Below are positions 1 to 7,074 of a stretch of 11,981 nucleotides of DNA, piece by piece. Position 1 is the stretch's first letter; every line of letters starts with the position of its first letter. The notes beneath the pieces are model-generated. The model was not told where the DNA came from, did not search any database, and saw only the letters and a list, made by a program, of their open reading frames with translations. The stretch covers positions 1-11,981 of the forward strand of contig CAZPMO010000156.1 in NCBI GenBank assembly GCA_964587515.1, written 5' to 3'. A program made the position numbers and the translations under genes. This DNA comes from CAZPMO01 sp964587515 (lineage in GTDB: Bacteria > Pseudomonadota > Alphaproteobacteria > MPNO01).

Positions 1-1
1 C

Positions 2-1539
2 ATCCGCCTGATTGTCTGCCGGCAGGAAGGCGGTGCCGCCAACATGGCGGACGCATACGAAAGCTTACCGGCCGGCCCGGCATCTGCTTCGTGACGCGCG
101 GGCCGGGCGCGACCAACGCCAGCGTCGGCATCCACACCGCGTTCCAGGATTCGACGCCGGTGATCCTGTTCGTCGGTCAGGTCGCGCGCGACATGACCGA
201 ACGCGAGGCGTTCCAGGAAATCGATTTCCGGCGCATGTTCGGCCAAATGGCGAAGTGGGTCGCCCAGATCGACGACCCAGCCCGCATTCCCGAAATGGTC
301 AGCCGCGCCTTCCATGTCGCGGTGTCGGGCCGGCCCGGCCCGGTGGTTCTGGCCTTGCCGGAGGACATGCAGACCGAACGCGCCGATGCGCCGGAAACCG
401 GTCGCTATCACGAGATTCAGGCGAGTCCGGGCGCGGCGGACATGGACTCCCTGCGCGATATGCTGGCCGAGGCCCAGCGCCCGGTAATGGTGGTGGGCGG
501 CAGCACCTGGACCGAACAGGGCTGCGCCGATATCACCGCGTTCGCGGAAGCCAACAATTTGCCGATCGCGGCGACGTACCGCCGCCAGGATCTGGTCGAC
601 AACCGCCATCCCCTTTATTGCGGCGTGCTGACGCTGGGAACCAGCCCGGCGCTGGCGGCGCGCATTCAGAACGCCGACCTGCTGCTGGTGGCCGGGCCGC
701 AACTCGGCGAGATACCGACCGACGGCTACCGCATGGTGGAGCCGCCGCGCGCGAAACAGAAGCTGATCCATGTTTCGCCGGGCGTCGCCGAACTCGGCAA
801 GGTCTATCAGGCGGATCTCGCGATCAATTCCGGCATGTCGCAATTCGCCGCCGCGGCGCGATTGCTGTCGCCGATCGAAAGCCCCGCCTGGGCGGCGGAA
901 ACCGCGACTGCGCGCGCCGACTACGAAGCCTATCTGAAACCGGGCGACGCCCCTGGCGCGCTGAACTATGCCGAGGTGATCGCGTGGCTGGACGCCAACC
1001 TGCCGGACGACGCCATCGTCTGCAACGGCGCGGGCAACTACACCATCTGGGTCCACCGTTTTTTCCGCTACCGACAATTCCGCACCCAGCTTGCGCCGCA
1101 ATCGGGCGCCATGGGCTATGGCGTGCCGGCCGGCGTCGCCGCTGGCATCGTCCATCCCGACCGGCCCGTGGTGGCGTTTTCAGGCGACGGGTGTTTCCTG
1201 ATGAACGGCCAGGAAATCGCCACCGCGGCGCAATACGGGCTCAACGTGGTGTTTATCGTGGTCAATAACGGCATGTACGGCACCATCCGCATGCACCAGG
1301 AACGACGCTATCCCGCCCGCGTGAGCGGCACCGAGTTGATCAACCCGGACTTCTCGGCGCTGGCCAAGGCCTACGGGCTGCATGGCGAGGTGGTGGAGCG
1401 CACCGAGGACTTCGCGGACGCCTTCAACCGCGCGCAAGCGGCCGAAGGCCCGGCCCTGATCGAGTTGCGCGTCGACGCGGAAGGCATCACCCCGGCGGCG
1501 ACCATATCGGGATTACGGGAAGCGGCGCTGAAGGGTTAA
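2..1539 (+). pseudogene. Thiamine-diphosphate-dependent enzyme, acetolactate synthase-like; 5' partial, apparent frameshift
   Basis: A ThDP-dependent enzyme of the acetolactate synthase/benzoylformate decarboxylase superfamily, whose members join or cleave 2-oxo acids. The first frame (from base 2) reads IRLIVCRQEGGAANMADAY, which carries the catalytic glutamate that activates ThDP. It then runs into a TGA at 92-94. The frame one base away, open from about 61, continues the family sequence as KLTGRPGICFVTRGPGATNA and runs to the TAA at 1537-1539. Adding one G at 59-60 (TACGAAAG to TACGGAAAG) restores a continuous family match, so this is a one-base deletion or a sequencing error. The C-terminal ThDP domain has the GDG...NN cofactor motif (GDGCFLMNG at about 1188-1214, VVNNGMYG at about 1258-1281). 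The true N-terminus, probably a few dozen residues, lies outside the window. An internal GTG at 91 could start an ORF, but it would lack the catalytic glutamate. The exact substrate cannot be told. The stop overlaps that of the convergent lyase gene. Confidence 0.85.
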
Positions 1540-2366
1540 CCCATCAGCCCGTTCATCGCGGGGTGCAGAATGACGTCTTCGGCGAAGCCGTAAGTGCCCG
1601 GGCCTTTCAATTCCAGCGCGGCGTCGCGCACCAGAGTCGCGGCGGCCAGCGACAGCAACCCGCCGACGCTGACGCGCGCCACGCCAAGTTCTTTGAGTTT
1701 CGGCACGGGCGGGCTGGGCGCGGCGGCGAGGATGTTCACCGGCCCATCGATCTCCTTCACCAGCGCCGCGATGGTCTCGGCGTCGCGCACGAAGGGCACG
1801 AAGATGCAATCGGCTCCCGCCTCCAAGTACGCATTGCCGCGCGCGATGGTCCCGGCAAAGGAATTTTCGTCGCCGCCGCCATAGAATCCATCGCTGCGGG
1901 CGTTGATCACCACCGGCACGCCGATGGCGTCGGCCGCTTCACGGCCCGCGCGGATGCGCTCGACCGCTCGCGCCGGATCGAACAGCGGATGCCCGCCCTT
2001 GGTGGGATCGCTGTCCTCGACATTAAGCCCGACCGCGCCGGCCTGGGCGGTGTCGCGCACGGTCGCGGCGACATCCTCCGGCCTCGACCCATAGCCCGCC
2101 TCCATGTCGGCGGTCACCGGCACATCGACCGAGGCCGCGATGCGCGCGACAACAGCGAGCATCTCCGCGCGCGTGATCTTTTCCCCGTCGGCGTAGCCCC
2201 ATGCCCATGCGACGCCGGCGCTGGATGTGGCGACGGCGGGAAAGCCCTCCTCGACCACGACGCGCGAGGTCGCCACATCGGAGGTGTTGGCGAGCACCAG
2301 AATATCGGGGCCCTCGTGCAGGGCGCGAAAAATTTCGGCCTTTTTTTTTAGCGCGGCGACATCCAT
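1536..2366 (-). CDS. Isocitrate lyase/PEP mutase family protein
   Basis: A 276-residue TIM-barrel protein of the PEP mutase/isocitrate lyase superfamily. Members form or break C-C or P-C bonds next to a carboxylate in a Mg-dependent enolate mechanism. Visible family features are the SSAGVAWAWGYADGE segment (residues about 48-62), the metal/substrate region TADMEAGYG (85-93), NVEDS (115-119) and INARSD (154-159). The KKCGH/KRCGH catalytic loop of isocitrate and methylisocitrate lyases is absent, so this belongs to the broader PF13714-like group and its substrate is unknown. The ATG at 2366 is preferred because GGGAG sits 8 nt upstream. The in-frame GTG at 2375 falls against that ribosome binding site. 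The gene lies 13 nt downstream of the MmgE/PrpD gene, whose stop abuts the Shine-Dalgarno, so the two are surely co-transcribed. Codons 6-9 contain a run of nine A residues. The stop overlaps that of the convergent ThDP enzyme gene. Confidence 0.9.
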   Translation of the reverse strand: MDVAALKKKAEIFRALHEGPDILVLANTSDVATSRVVVEEGFPAVATSSAGVAWAWGYADGEKITRAEMLAVVARIAASVDVPVTADMEAGYGSRPEDVAATVRDTAQAGAVGLNVEDSDPTKGGHPLFDPARAVERIRAGREAADAIGVPVVINARSDGFYGGGDENSFAGTIARGNAYLEAGADCIFVPFVRDAETIAALVKEIDGPVNILAAAPSPPVPKLKELGVARVSVGGLLSLAAATLVRDAALELKGPGTYGFAEDVILHPAMNGLMG

Positions 2367-2379
2367 TGAAGTCACTCCC

Positions 2380-3711
2380 TCAGGCGTCGAGAAGATCGGC
2401 GGGCAACGCGCCGCCCTCGGCCATGGCCAGCACGGGCTCGATCACGGCGGCGGGATCATCGAGGCCGCCGTAGCGCAACAACTCACGCGATTTCACGATC
2501 ATGTCGTCGCGGCCCAGCGCCGCCTCGGGGTCGCCCTTGCATTGGGTGCGCGCGGCCGAGACCTTCGAGCCGTCCTTCAGGGTCACCGTGACTTCACCGC
2601 CCCACGATACCGGATAGGCGCTACTATAGGGCTCTCCCGCATGAACGGTGGTCACCGCGCGCAACGGCGCCATTGCCTCGCGCGCCACAGTCTCGAACGA
2701 GTCGAACCCCACCTCGCCTGTCGCCACCGCCGAGGTAATGCAGTGCTGCAGGGAGAACTTGGCCTCGTAGGGGGTTTCCGGCATCCGGCGGTCACAGACA
2801 TCGACGGCCGCTTGGTAGGTGGAGATATCGATGCCGGCGATGGCGTCCGCCGAGACGCGGCCGGCGAGCTCCAGCGCGGCGTCGATGGTGGGATGGGTGT
2901 GACGGCACGACGGCCACGGCTTGATGGAGGAGAGATGGACCTGCCACGGCGCGTCCGGATCGCGCAGCACCGCGCCGGGATCGGGATCGGGACAGGCGCC
3001 GGCGTAAAACCCCTGCGGTCCTTCGAGGATCGCGGGCGGCCCGGTGAAACCTTCCGCCGCGAGCTGCGCCGCGACCACGCCGGCTTCGGCGCCGCGCCCG
3101 GCGTGCAGATGTTTCGACATCGCCCCGGTGGCGAGGAATTCCCACAGCCCGGCGGACTGGGTGCCGGCATTGCCGAGCGCATGCACGGCCTGGCCGTCGT
3201 CGAGCCCGAGCAGCGCCGCCGAAGCCATGGCCGAGCCGAACGGTCCGCATGTCGCGGTATTGTGCCAGATCTTGTAATGCTCCTTGCCGACCGACATGCC
3301 GACCCGCGCAATCCCTTCGAAGCCCTGCAGGGTGGCGCGCAGGAACGCCTCGCCGCCGGCCTTGGTCTCTTCCGCCAGCGCCAGCGCGGCGGGGATCACC
3401 GTGCAGCCGGGATGGGAAACCGAGGCGCGATGGAGATCGTCAACTTCCAGGATATGCATTAGGCCGCCCATCAGCAGCGCGCGCCGCCCGGCGTCGCCCT
3501 GGCGGCCCCGCGACCACGCCAGCAGCGCCCGTCCGGGTTCGGTGTTGCGCCCGGCCAGCATGTTGGCGACGCCGTCGAGCACGAAGAGGGCCATGTGGTC
3601 GAGGTCGTCCTGAGCGATAGGCTTGGCGCGGATCAGCGCGACCAGCCCCTCGGTCAGGGTCTGTTCACGCGCGGGCGCGTCGGCGAGGCTGGATCTGGCG
3701 GTACTGGCCAT
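2380..3711 (-). CDS. MmgE/PrpD family protein (2-methylcitrate dehydratase-like)
   Basis: A 443-residue, full-length MmgE/PrpD family protein. Characterised members are 2-methylcitrate dehydratase, cis-aconitate decarboxylase and iminodisuccinate epimerase. Conserved blocks are visible: HILEVDDLHRASVSHPG (residues 86-102), with the acidic/histidine active-site region; WHNTATCGPFGSA (149-161); KHLHAGRGAEAG (200-211); GFTGP (221-225); and KPWPSCRHTHPTIDA (264-278). The ATG at 3711 has GGAG 8 nt upstream. The gene is first of a two-gene unit with the PEP mutase-like lyase, echoing the prpD-prpB order of steps in propionate breakdown. No citrate synthase-like gene is seen, so the true substrate remains open. 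It could equally act on another hydroxy-tricarboxylate or an aspartate-derived compound. The promoter may lie in the 74 bp between this gene and the DUF559 gene. Confidence 0.92.
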   Translation of the reverse strand: MASTARSSLADAPAREQTLTEGLVALIRAKPIAQDDLDHMALFVLDGVANMLAGRNTEPGRALLAWSRGRQGDAGRRALLMGGLMHILEVDDLHRASVSHPGCTVIPAALALAEETKAGGEAFLRATLQGFEGIARVGMSVGKEHYKIWHNTATCGPFGSAMASAALLGLDDGQAVHALGNAGTQSAGLWEFLATGAMSKHLHAGRGAEAGVVAAQLAAEGFTGPPAILEGPQGFYAGACPDPDPGAVLRDPDAPWQVHLSSIKPWPSCRHTHPTIDAALELAGRVSADAIAGIDISTYQAAVDVCDRRMPETPYEAKFSLQHCITSAVATGEVGFDSFETVAREAMAPLRAVTTVHAGEPYSSAYPVSWGGEVTVTLKDGSKVSAARTQCKGDPEAALGRDDMIVKSRELLRYGGLDDPAAVIEPVLAMAEGGALPADLLDA

Positions 3712-3785
3712 GGCGCATGCTCCGAAATCAAAAGGGGCGGGTCCGAAACCTGTTTTTACAGAATAACACCAACAGTCTAAAACAT

Positions 3786-4205
3786 TTAGCCTCGCTCATC
3801 GAGCTTTCGAGGCTTGGCTCCCTCTCCCGCTTGCGGGAGAGGGTTGGGGTGAGGGCCGCGCAACGCACTTTCTATGCTCACAAAAACGCCACCGATATTC
3901 CTAAACACCTCATTGTTCCAAAATCTCAAGACTGTGAAACCCTGCTTTTCCAGCCACGCGGTGCGTTGCGCGTCGCGATCAACCTGAAACGCGTGCTGGC
4001 CACCATCGACCTCAAGGACGACAGCTTCGTCAAGACACACGAAATCCACAATATATTTCTCGATCGGGTGCTGCCGGCGAAACTTGTGACCGGACAAGCC
4101 ACGGCTCCGAAGACGATGACACAGTAGAGACTCGGCGTCAGTGCCGTCTCGCCGTAAACGGCGTGAGCGTTCGATAGGTTTCTTCTTCCACTGAACCAAA
4201 TCCAA
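3786..4205 (-). CDS. DUF559 (Vsr/restriction-endonuclease-like) domain protein with repeat-encoded C-terminus
   Basis: A 139-residue DUF559 protein with a compact PD-(D/E)XK-like nuclease fold related to Vsr endonucleases. The conserved pattern is present: RRLRRDGTDAESLL (residues 15-28), KFRRQ (41-45), YIVDFVC (51-57), VLEVDGGQH (63-71) and RFWNNEV (94-100). Likely catalytic residues are D54, E65, D67 and Q70. The family consensus tryptophan after E-x-L-L is a cysteine here, and the usual glycine in PIG-x-Y is a glutamate. An in-frame TGA lies directly before the TTG at 4205, so translation must start at or after that TTG. Its only Shine-Dalgarno-like sequence (GGAGGGTGAGGG) comes from the flanking repeat. 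The last ~22 residues (from GPHPNPLPQAGEG) are translated from the other repeat. The biological role is unproven; members may cut DNA or be inert passengers. Confidence 0.82.
   Translation of the reverse strand: MDLVQWKKKPIERSRRLRRDGTDAESLLCHRLRSRGLSGHKFRRQHPIEKYIVDFVCLDEAVVLEVDGGQHAFQVDRDAQRTAWLEKQGFTVLRFWNNEVFRNIGGVFVSIESALRGPHPNPLPQAGEGAKPRKLDERG
3820..3843. repeat. Palindromic repeat copy A
   Basis: A perfect 11-bp inverted repeat, CCCTCTCCCGC-TT-GCGGGAGAGGG, followed by TTGGGGTGAGGG. Read on the minus strand it encodes PNPLPQAGEG at the end of the DUF559 protein. It is identical to copy B at 4248. This sequence type is abundant in alphaproteobacterial genomes. It can form a strong hairpin but has no following T-run. 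Confidence 0.9.
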
Positions 4206-4222
4206 TCACCCTCACCCTCCCA

Positions 4223-4238
4223 CAGCGCTCGCGCGCTG
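4223..4238. repeat. Secondary hairpin in repeat copy B
   Basis: CAGCGC-TCGC-GCGCTG forms a 6-bp stem with a 4-nt loop. It lies between the CACCCTCACCC arm and the 24-bp palindrome and makes the right-hand repeat longer than the left-hand one. Confidence 0.6.
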
Positions 4239-4247
4239 CGGGTCCCT

Positions 4248-4271
4248 CCCTCTCCCGCTTGCGGGAGAGGG
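4248..4271. repeat. Palindromic repeat copy B
   Basis: Same 24-bp palindrome as copy A, CCCTCTCCCGC-TT-GCGGGAGAGGG. It starts 11 nt beyond the stop of the amidohydrolase gene on the minus strand, where its hairpin could stabilise or delimit the 3' end of the operon transcript. No U-tract follows, so it is not a classical intrinsic terminator. Confidence 0.9.
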
Positions 4272-4282
4272 TTTATCAACCC

Positions 4283-5521
4283 TTACGTTAGGGCTTTCGG
4301 GGGTTCGTAGTCGGGGAAACGTTCACTGACGTCGATGTTCAGCAGCTTGCGGGCATTCTCGCCGAGGATGTTGCGCTTGTCGGTCTCGTCGAGGAACGGC
4401 AGATCGTAAATCACCGACGGCACGTCCATGTCCCAGTGCGGATAGTCCGAGCACCACATGAGCTGGGTCTTGGCGTTGATCATCTTGAAGGTCATTTCCA
4501 GCACGTCGGGGTCGTCGGGCATTTCCATGGGCTGCGATGAATAATACATGTCGCGCATATATTCGCTCGGCAGCTTTGTCAGCGACGGCGCCTCGGAGGA
4601 TCGCATTTTGTAATCATTGTCGAGGCGCTGCATGATCCACGGCACCCAGGCAAGCCCGGATTCGATCCAGATCACGTCAAGCTTGGGGAAACGTTCCGGC
4701 AGGCCGTTGATGACCCAGTTCGAGATGTGGACCACGTTGTAGATGGTGAAACCGAGCGCGTGGGTGATCAGGAACCGGTTGGTGTTGCCCAGTGTGCGAT
4801 CGCCCCAATTATAGCCGGCATGGAAGGCGAGCGGCTTGCCCATCTCCTCCATCAGCGCGTAGCTCTTCATATAGGCGTTGTCGTAAACCGGCTTGTTGCG
4901 CACCGACACCACCATGAAGCCGCACACCCCGTCGCGGTCGCCGAAATCCTGGATCATGCGATAGGTCGCGTCGGGGTCGTTGAACGGCAGATAGAGCATG
5001 GTCTTGATGCGCTTTTCGGACGGCAGTAACACTTCTGTCAGCCAACGGTTATAGGCGCGCGCGAGACCGGCCTCGACCTCGGGCTGCGGATGCAGGCCGA
5101 GCAGCAGCATCGGCGTCGGAAACAGCGAGACGTAATCGACCCCCATGGCGTCCATGAATCTCAGCGACAGATGTACATCGCGATGGGTGCCGTCGGCCGG
5201 CGTCTGTTCGAGCTTGCGCAACGGATAGCGCATCACGCGGCCCGATATGTCCTGGGTGCCGACGGCGCCCGGCAATAGTGGCGACTGGGCGCCGGTGCCG
5301 CTGGCCGAATAGATCTTGCCGGTATGGCGCAACACCGGGTCTTCGATGAATTCGACGATCTCCGCCATGGACTCGTTTTCGTAATGGTGGCAGTCGATAT
5401 CGATAATCGGAAAGTCCTGGAAGTTGCGCTTGTCGCGCTGGCGGGCGGCGTTGAGGAGGAGTTTCGACGTGTCGAACTCCTCGACCGACATCTTTGTCGT
5501 TTCGCTTGTTGGAATGTCCAT
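4283..5521 (-). CDS. Amidohydrolase-2 family metal-dependent hydrolase
   Basis: A 412-residue TIM-barrel hydrolase of the amidohydrolase_2 (ACMSD/gamma-resorcylate decarboxylase-like) family. Such enzymes hydrolyse or decarboxylate small carboxylated or cyclic compounds using a divalent metal. Metal and active-site motifs are DIDCHHYE (residues 41-48, with D-x-H-x-x-E), AFHAGYN (232-238), WIESGLAWVPW (285-295) and CSDYPHWD (357-364). H45, H234 and D359 are the likely metal ligands or catalytic residues. The length is normal for the family. The ATG at 5521 is preceded by AGGGGG. It begins 9 nt after the stop of the 108-residue protein and is the last gene of the operon with the Rieske ferredoxin and ABC transporter, suggesting it acts on the imported compound. 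The substrate cannot be assigned from sequence. Confidence 0.9.
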   Translation of the reverse strand: MDIPTSETTKMSVEEFDTSKLLLNAARQRDKRNFQDFPIIDIDCHHYENESMAEIVEFIEDPVLRHTGKIYSASGTGAQSPLLPGAVGTQDISGRVMRYPLRKLEQTPADGTHRDVHLSLRFMDAMGVDYVSLFPTPMLLLGLHPQPEVEAGLARAYNRWLTEVLLPSEKRIKTMLYLPFNDPDATYRMIQDFGDRDGVCGFMVVSVRNKPVYDNAYMKSYALMEEMGKPLAFHAGYNWGDRTLGNTNRFLITHALGFTIYNVVHISNWVINGLPERFPKLDVIWIESGLAWVPWIMQRLDNDYKMRSSEAPSLTKLPSEYMRDMYYSSQPMEMPDDPDVLEMTFKMINAKTQLMWCSDYPHWDMDVPSVIYDLPFLDETDKRNILGENARKLLNIDVSERFPDYEPPKALT

Positions 5522-5530
5522 TTGGGCCCC

Positions 5531-5857
5531 CTATGCGCCGGACCACGCCTGCCACATGCCGAGCTCGAACAGCTCGACATTGACAGCGCGGCACATCGCG
5601 GTGGTCATGATCATTACCGAGGTCGGCGGCATCGCCTGATCGTTCACGAACGGCGACCAGCGCTCGCCGACCTGGTATTTCACGGTGTAAAGACGGGTCA
5701 AAGCGGTCATCGCCTGCTGAACCAGTTCCTCGGGCAACTCCGCTTCCTTGTCGAGGTCGAGGATTCGCTGCGCGATTTCCCGGAGCCTGGCGGTCTCCTC
5801 GCCGACATCGGCAAGCAGGTCGCCGCCGTCCTCCAACCCTTCCTCAGGCGAGGACAT
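5531..5857 (-). CDS. Small conserved-looking protein of unknown function, 108 aa
   Basis: I do not recognise this family. The protein has an acidic N-terminal helical region (residues about 1-48, rich in E, D and L) and a C-terminal half with a distinctive core, PFVNDQAMPPTSVMIM (69-84), then two short hydrophobic or aromatic stretches ending in ELGMWQAWSGA. There is no signal peptide, zinc motif or clear membrane span. The gene is real: its ATG overlaps the end of the Rieske gene by 14 bp, GAGGA lies 8 nt upstream, and the amidohydrolase starts 9 nt after its stop. Its place between an electron carrier and a hydrolase suggests a small accessory subunit of whatever reaction those two serve; that is inference. 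Confidence 0.75.
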   Translation of the reverse strand: MSSPEEGLEDGGDLLADVGEETARLREIAQRILDLDKEAELPEELVQQAMTALTRLYTVKYQVGERWSPFVNDQAMPPTSVMIMTTAMCRAVNVELFELGMWQAWSGA

Positions 5858-6212
5858 AGATCTCGTCCTCGCGTTCGACGACCTCGTAGCTCCGGAGCCG
5901 GTGCTTGCGATCGGCGACCATCTCTCCGGTCTCGAGATCGTATTCCCAGCCGTGCCACGGGCAGACGATGTGCATCTCGTCGTGGTTGAAGCGCATCCCC
6001 TGATAGGTCTTGTCCTCGGCGATGACCTCTTCGACCTTGGCCATCAGCAGCCCCTCGCAGGCTGGGCCGCCTTGATGCCCGCACAGATTCAGATAGGCGT
6101 AGAGCTTGCCTTTGATGCGAAAGACCCCGATCTCCGAGTTGCCGTTGGGGACGATCTTGCGTTCGCCGTCCGGCAGTTCCGCCGATTTCGCGACGAACAG
6201 TTCCTTTGCCAT
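5844..6212 (-). CDS. Rieske [2Fe-2S] ferredoxin
   Basis: A 122-residue soluble Rieske-type ferredoxin, which usually passes electrons to an oxygenase or similar enzyme in the cytoplasm. The cluster ligands are visible as C44-G-H46 and C84-P-W-H87 (CGHQGGPACEG and VCPWHGWEYD). The spacing between H46 and C84 is 37 residues, about twice the 15-17 typical of oxygenase ferredoxins. The insert (about residues 55-78) is charged, so this is the long-loop variant. The ATG at 6212 has a strong GGGAGGG 7 nt upstream. The gene starts 34 nt after the permease stop and overlaps the next gene by 14 bp. No oxygenase subunit or ferredoxin reductase is in the window, so its redox partner is unknown. Confidence 0.92.
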   Translation of the reverse strand: MAKELFVAKSAELPDGERKIVPNGNSEIGVFRIKGKLYAYLNLCGHQGGPACEGLLMAKVEEVIAEDKTYQGMRFNHDEMHIVCPWHGWEYDLETGEMVADRKHRLRSYEVVEREDEIYVLA

Positions 6213-6246
6213 TGTTATTCCCTCCCGTTGAAAACGACGATGATGG

Positions 6247-7074
6247 TCAGCCGGTCAATCCGAGACCGCGAGACCCTGTTGCGCCCTGGCGGCGATTGAC
6301 CCAATTCTGGAAGATCGTCATGCCAACATTGGCCGCCGCAGCAAGCGCGAATATCAGGATGATCATCGCATACATGGGCGCGATCTTGAATAGGTCGTAA
6401 TACTCCGACAGGCGGAAACCGAGCCCGCCGTTCGAGAACTTGATCTCCGCCACCAGAATGCCGATCACCGTAATCGCCATGCCCAACCGGAGGCCGGTGA
6501 TGATCGGATTGACCATGGCCGGGAGATATATCTTCGACACCATCTGCAGACGGGTGAGATTGAAGCTCCGCCCGACGCGCAACAGCACCGGATTGATCAG
6601 CACCATGCCCAGCGTGGTGGAGAACACCACCGGGAAGAAAGCGCTGAGCGCGCCCTTGGCCATCTTCGATTCGATACCGGTGCCGAACATCAGGAACAGA
6701 ATCGGCAGGAAGATGATCTTGGGCGTCGAGCCGATGCCGTTGATATAGGGCTCCACGGCCTTACGCAGGAACGGATTGGCGCCCAGCATAATGCCGACCG
6801 CGATGGCGATCAGCGAGCCCGCGGTGAATCCCACCACGTGTTCGGCCAGGGTTATGCCGAGATGGTGATAGAAGAGCGGATCGATGAGTTCGTAATAGAT
6901 CGCCGCGATGATCTTCACGCTGGACGGCAGCACGTCTTTATAGAACAGCCCCGCGTTGGCCAACGCCTCCCAGATCACGATCGCCGCCACCACCGTATAT
7001 ATCCGGATACGGGTGACGGTAAGCTCACGGGGTGAGGCCGCCGCGCCGGCGCGTATTACACCGGTCTGAGCCAT
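6247..7074 (-). CDS. ABC transporter permease (NitT/TauT type), second permease
   Basis: A 275-residue inner-membrane permease of the BPD_transp_1 family (SsuC/TauC-like importers). Hydrophobic spans fall at about residues 25-42, 79-99, 115-131, 139-160, 198-212 and 233-256. The cytoplasmic coupling-helix (EAA-like) segment is at about 167-198 (GRSFNLTRLQ then YLPAMVNPIITGLRLG). The ATG at 7074 has GGAGG 8 nt upstream. The start overlaps the end of the preceding permease gene by 19 bp, indicating translational coupling. The two permeases are only moderately alike, so they likely form a heterodimer. The imported substrate cannot be read from the sequence. Confidence 0.92.
   Translation of the reverse strand: MAQTGVIRAGAAASPRELTVTRIRIYTVVAAIVIWEALANAGLFYKDVLPSSVKIIAAIYYELIDPLFYHHLGITLAEHVVGFTAGSLIAIAVGIMLGANPFLRKAVEPYINGIGSTPKIIFLPILFLMFGTGIESKMAKGALSAFFPVVFSTTLGMVLINPVLLRVGRSFNLTRLQMVSKIYLPAMVNPIITGLRLGMAITVIGILVAEIKFSNGGLGFRLSEYYDLFKIAPMYAMIILIFALAAAANVGMTIFQNWVNRRQGATGSRGLGLTG

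Larger units (their letters stand above)
3820..4271. mobile_element. Putative DUF559 repeat-bounded unit (palindrome-gene-palindrome)
   Basis: The DUF559 gene sits between two copies of the same 24-bp palindrome (3820-3843 and 4248-4271). Non-palindromic arms (TTGGGGTGAGGG at 3844-3855 and CACCCTCACCCTCCC at about 4208-4221) point inward, so the composite ends are in inverted orientation. The unit sits between two genes that otherwise run in the same direction. This looks like a discrete insertion or a repeat-associated cassette, but no target-site duplication is evident and mobility is an inference. Confidence 0.4.

Noticed and set aside
12..1268. Long plus-strand frame with 418 residues overlapping the ThDP gene
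   Set aside because: It is rich in arginine and glycine with no family motif and is an out-of-frame shadow of the ThDP enzyme in high-GC DNA.
2227..3462. 411-residue plus-strand frame opposite the MmgE/PrpD and lyase genes
   Set aside because: It is antisense to two well-supported genes, has no recognisable domain, and the composition typical of GC-rich antisense frames.
3820..3843. Palindrome as an intrinsic terminator
   Set aside because: The hairpin is strong but no T-run follows on either strand, and the same sequence occurs as a dispersed repeat.
3820..4271. CRISPR array suggested by the repeated palindromes
   Set aside because: Only two copies occur, separated by a coding gene and in inverted composite orientation, with no regular spacers.
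3926..4279. 117-residue minus-strand frame starting in the right-hand palindrome
   Set aside because: It is a frame-shifted shadow of the DUF559 gene; only the repeat-encoded NPLPQAGEG start looks familiar, because both repeats encode it.
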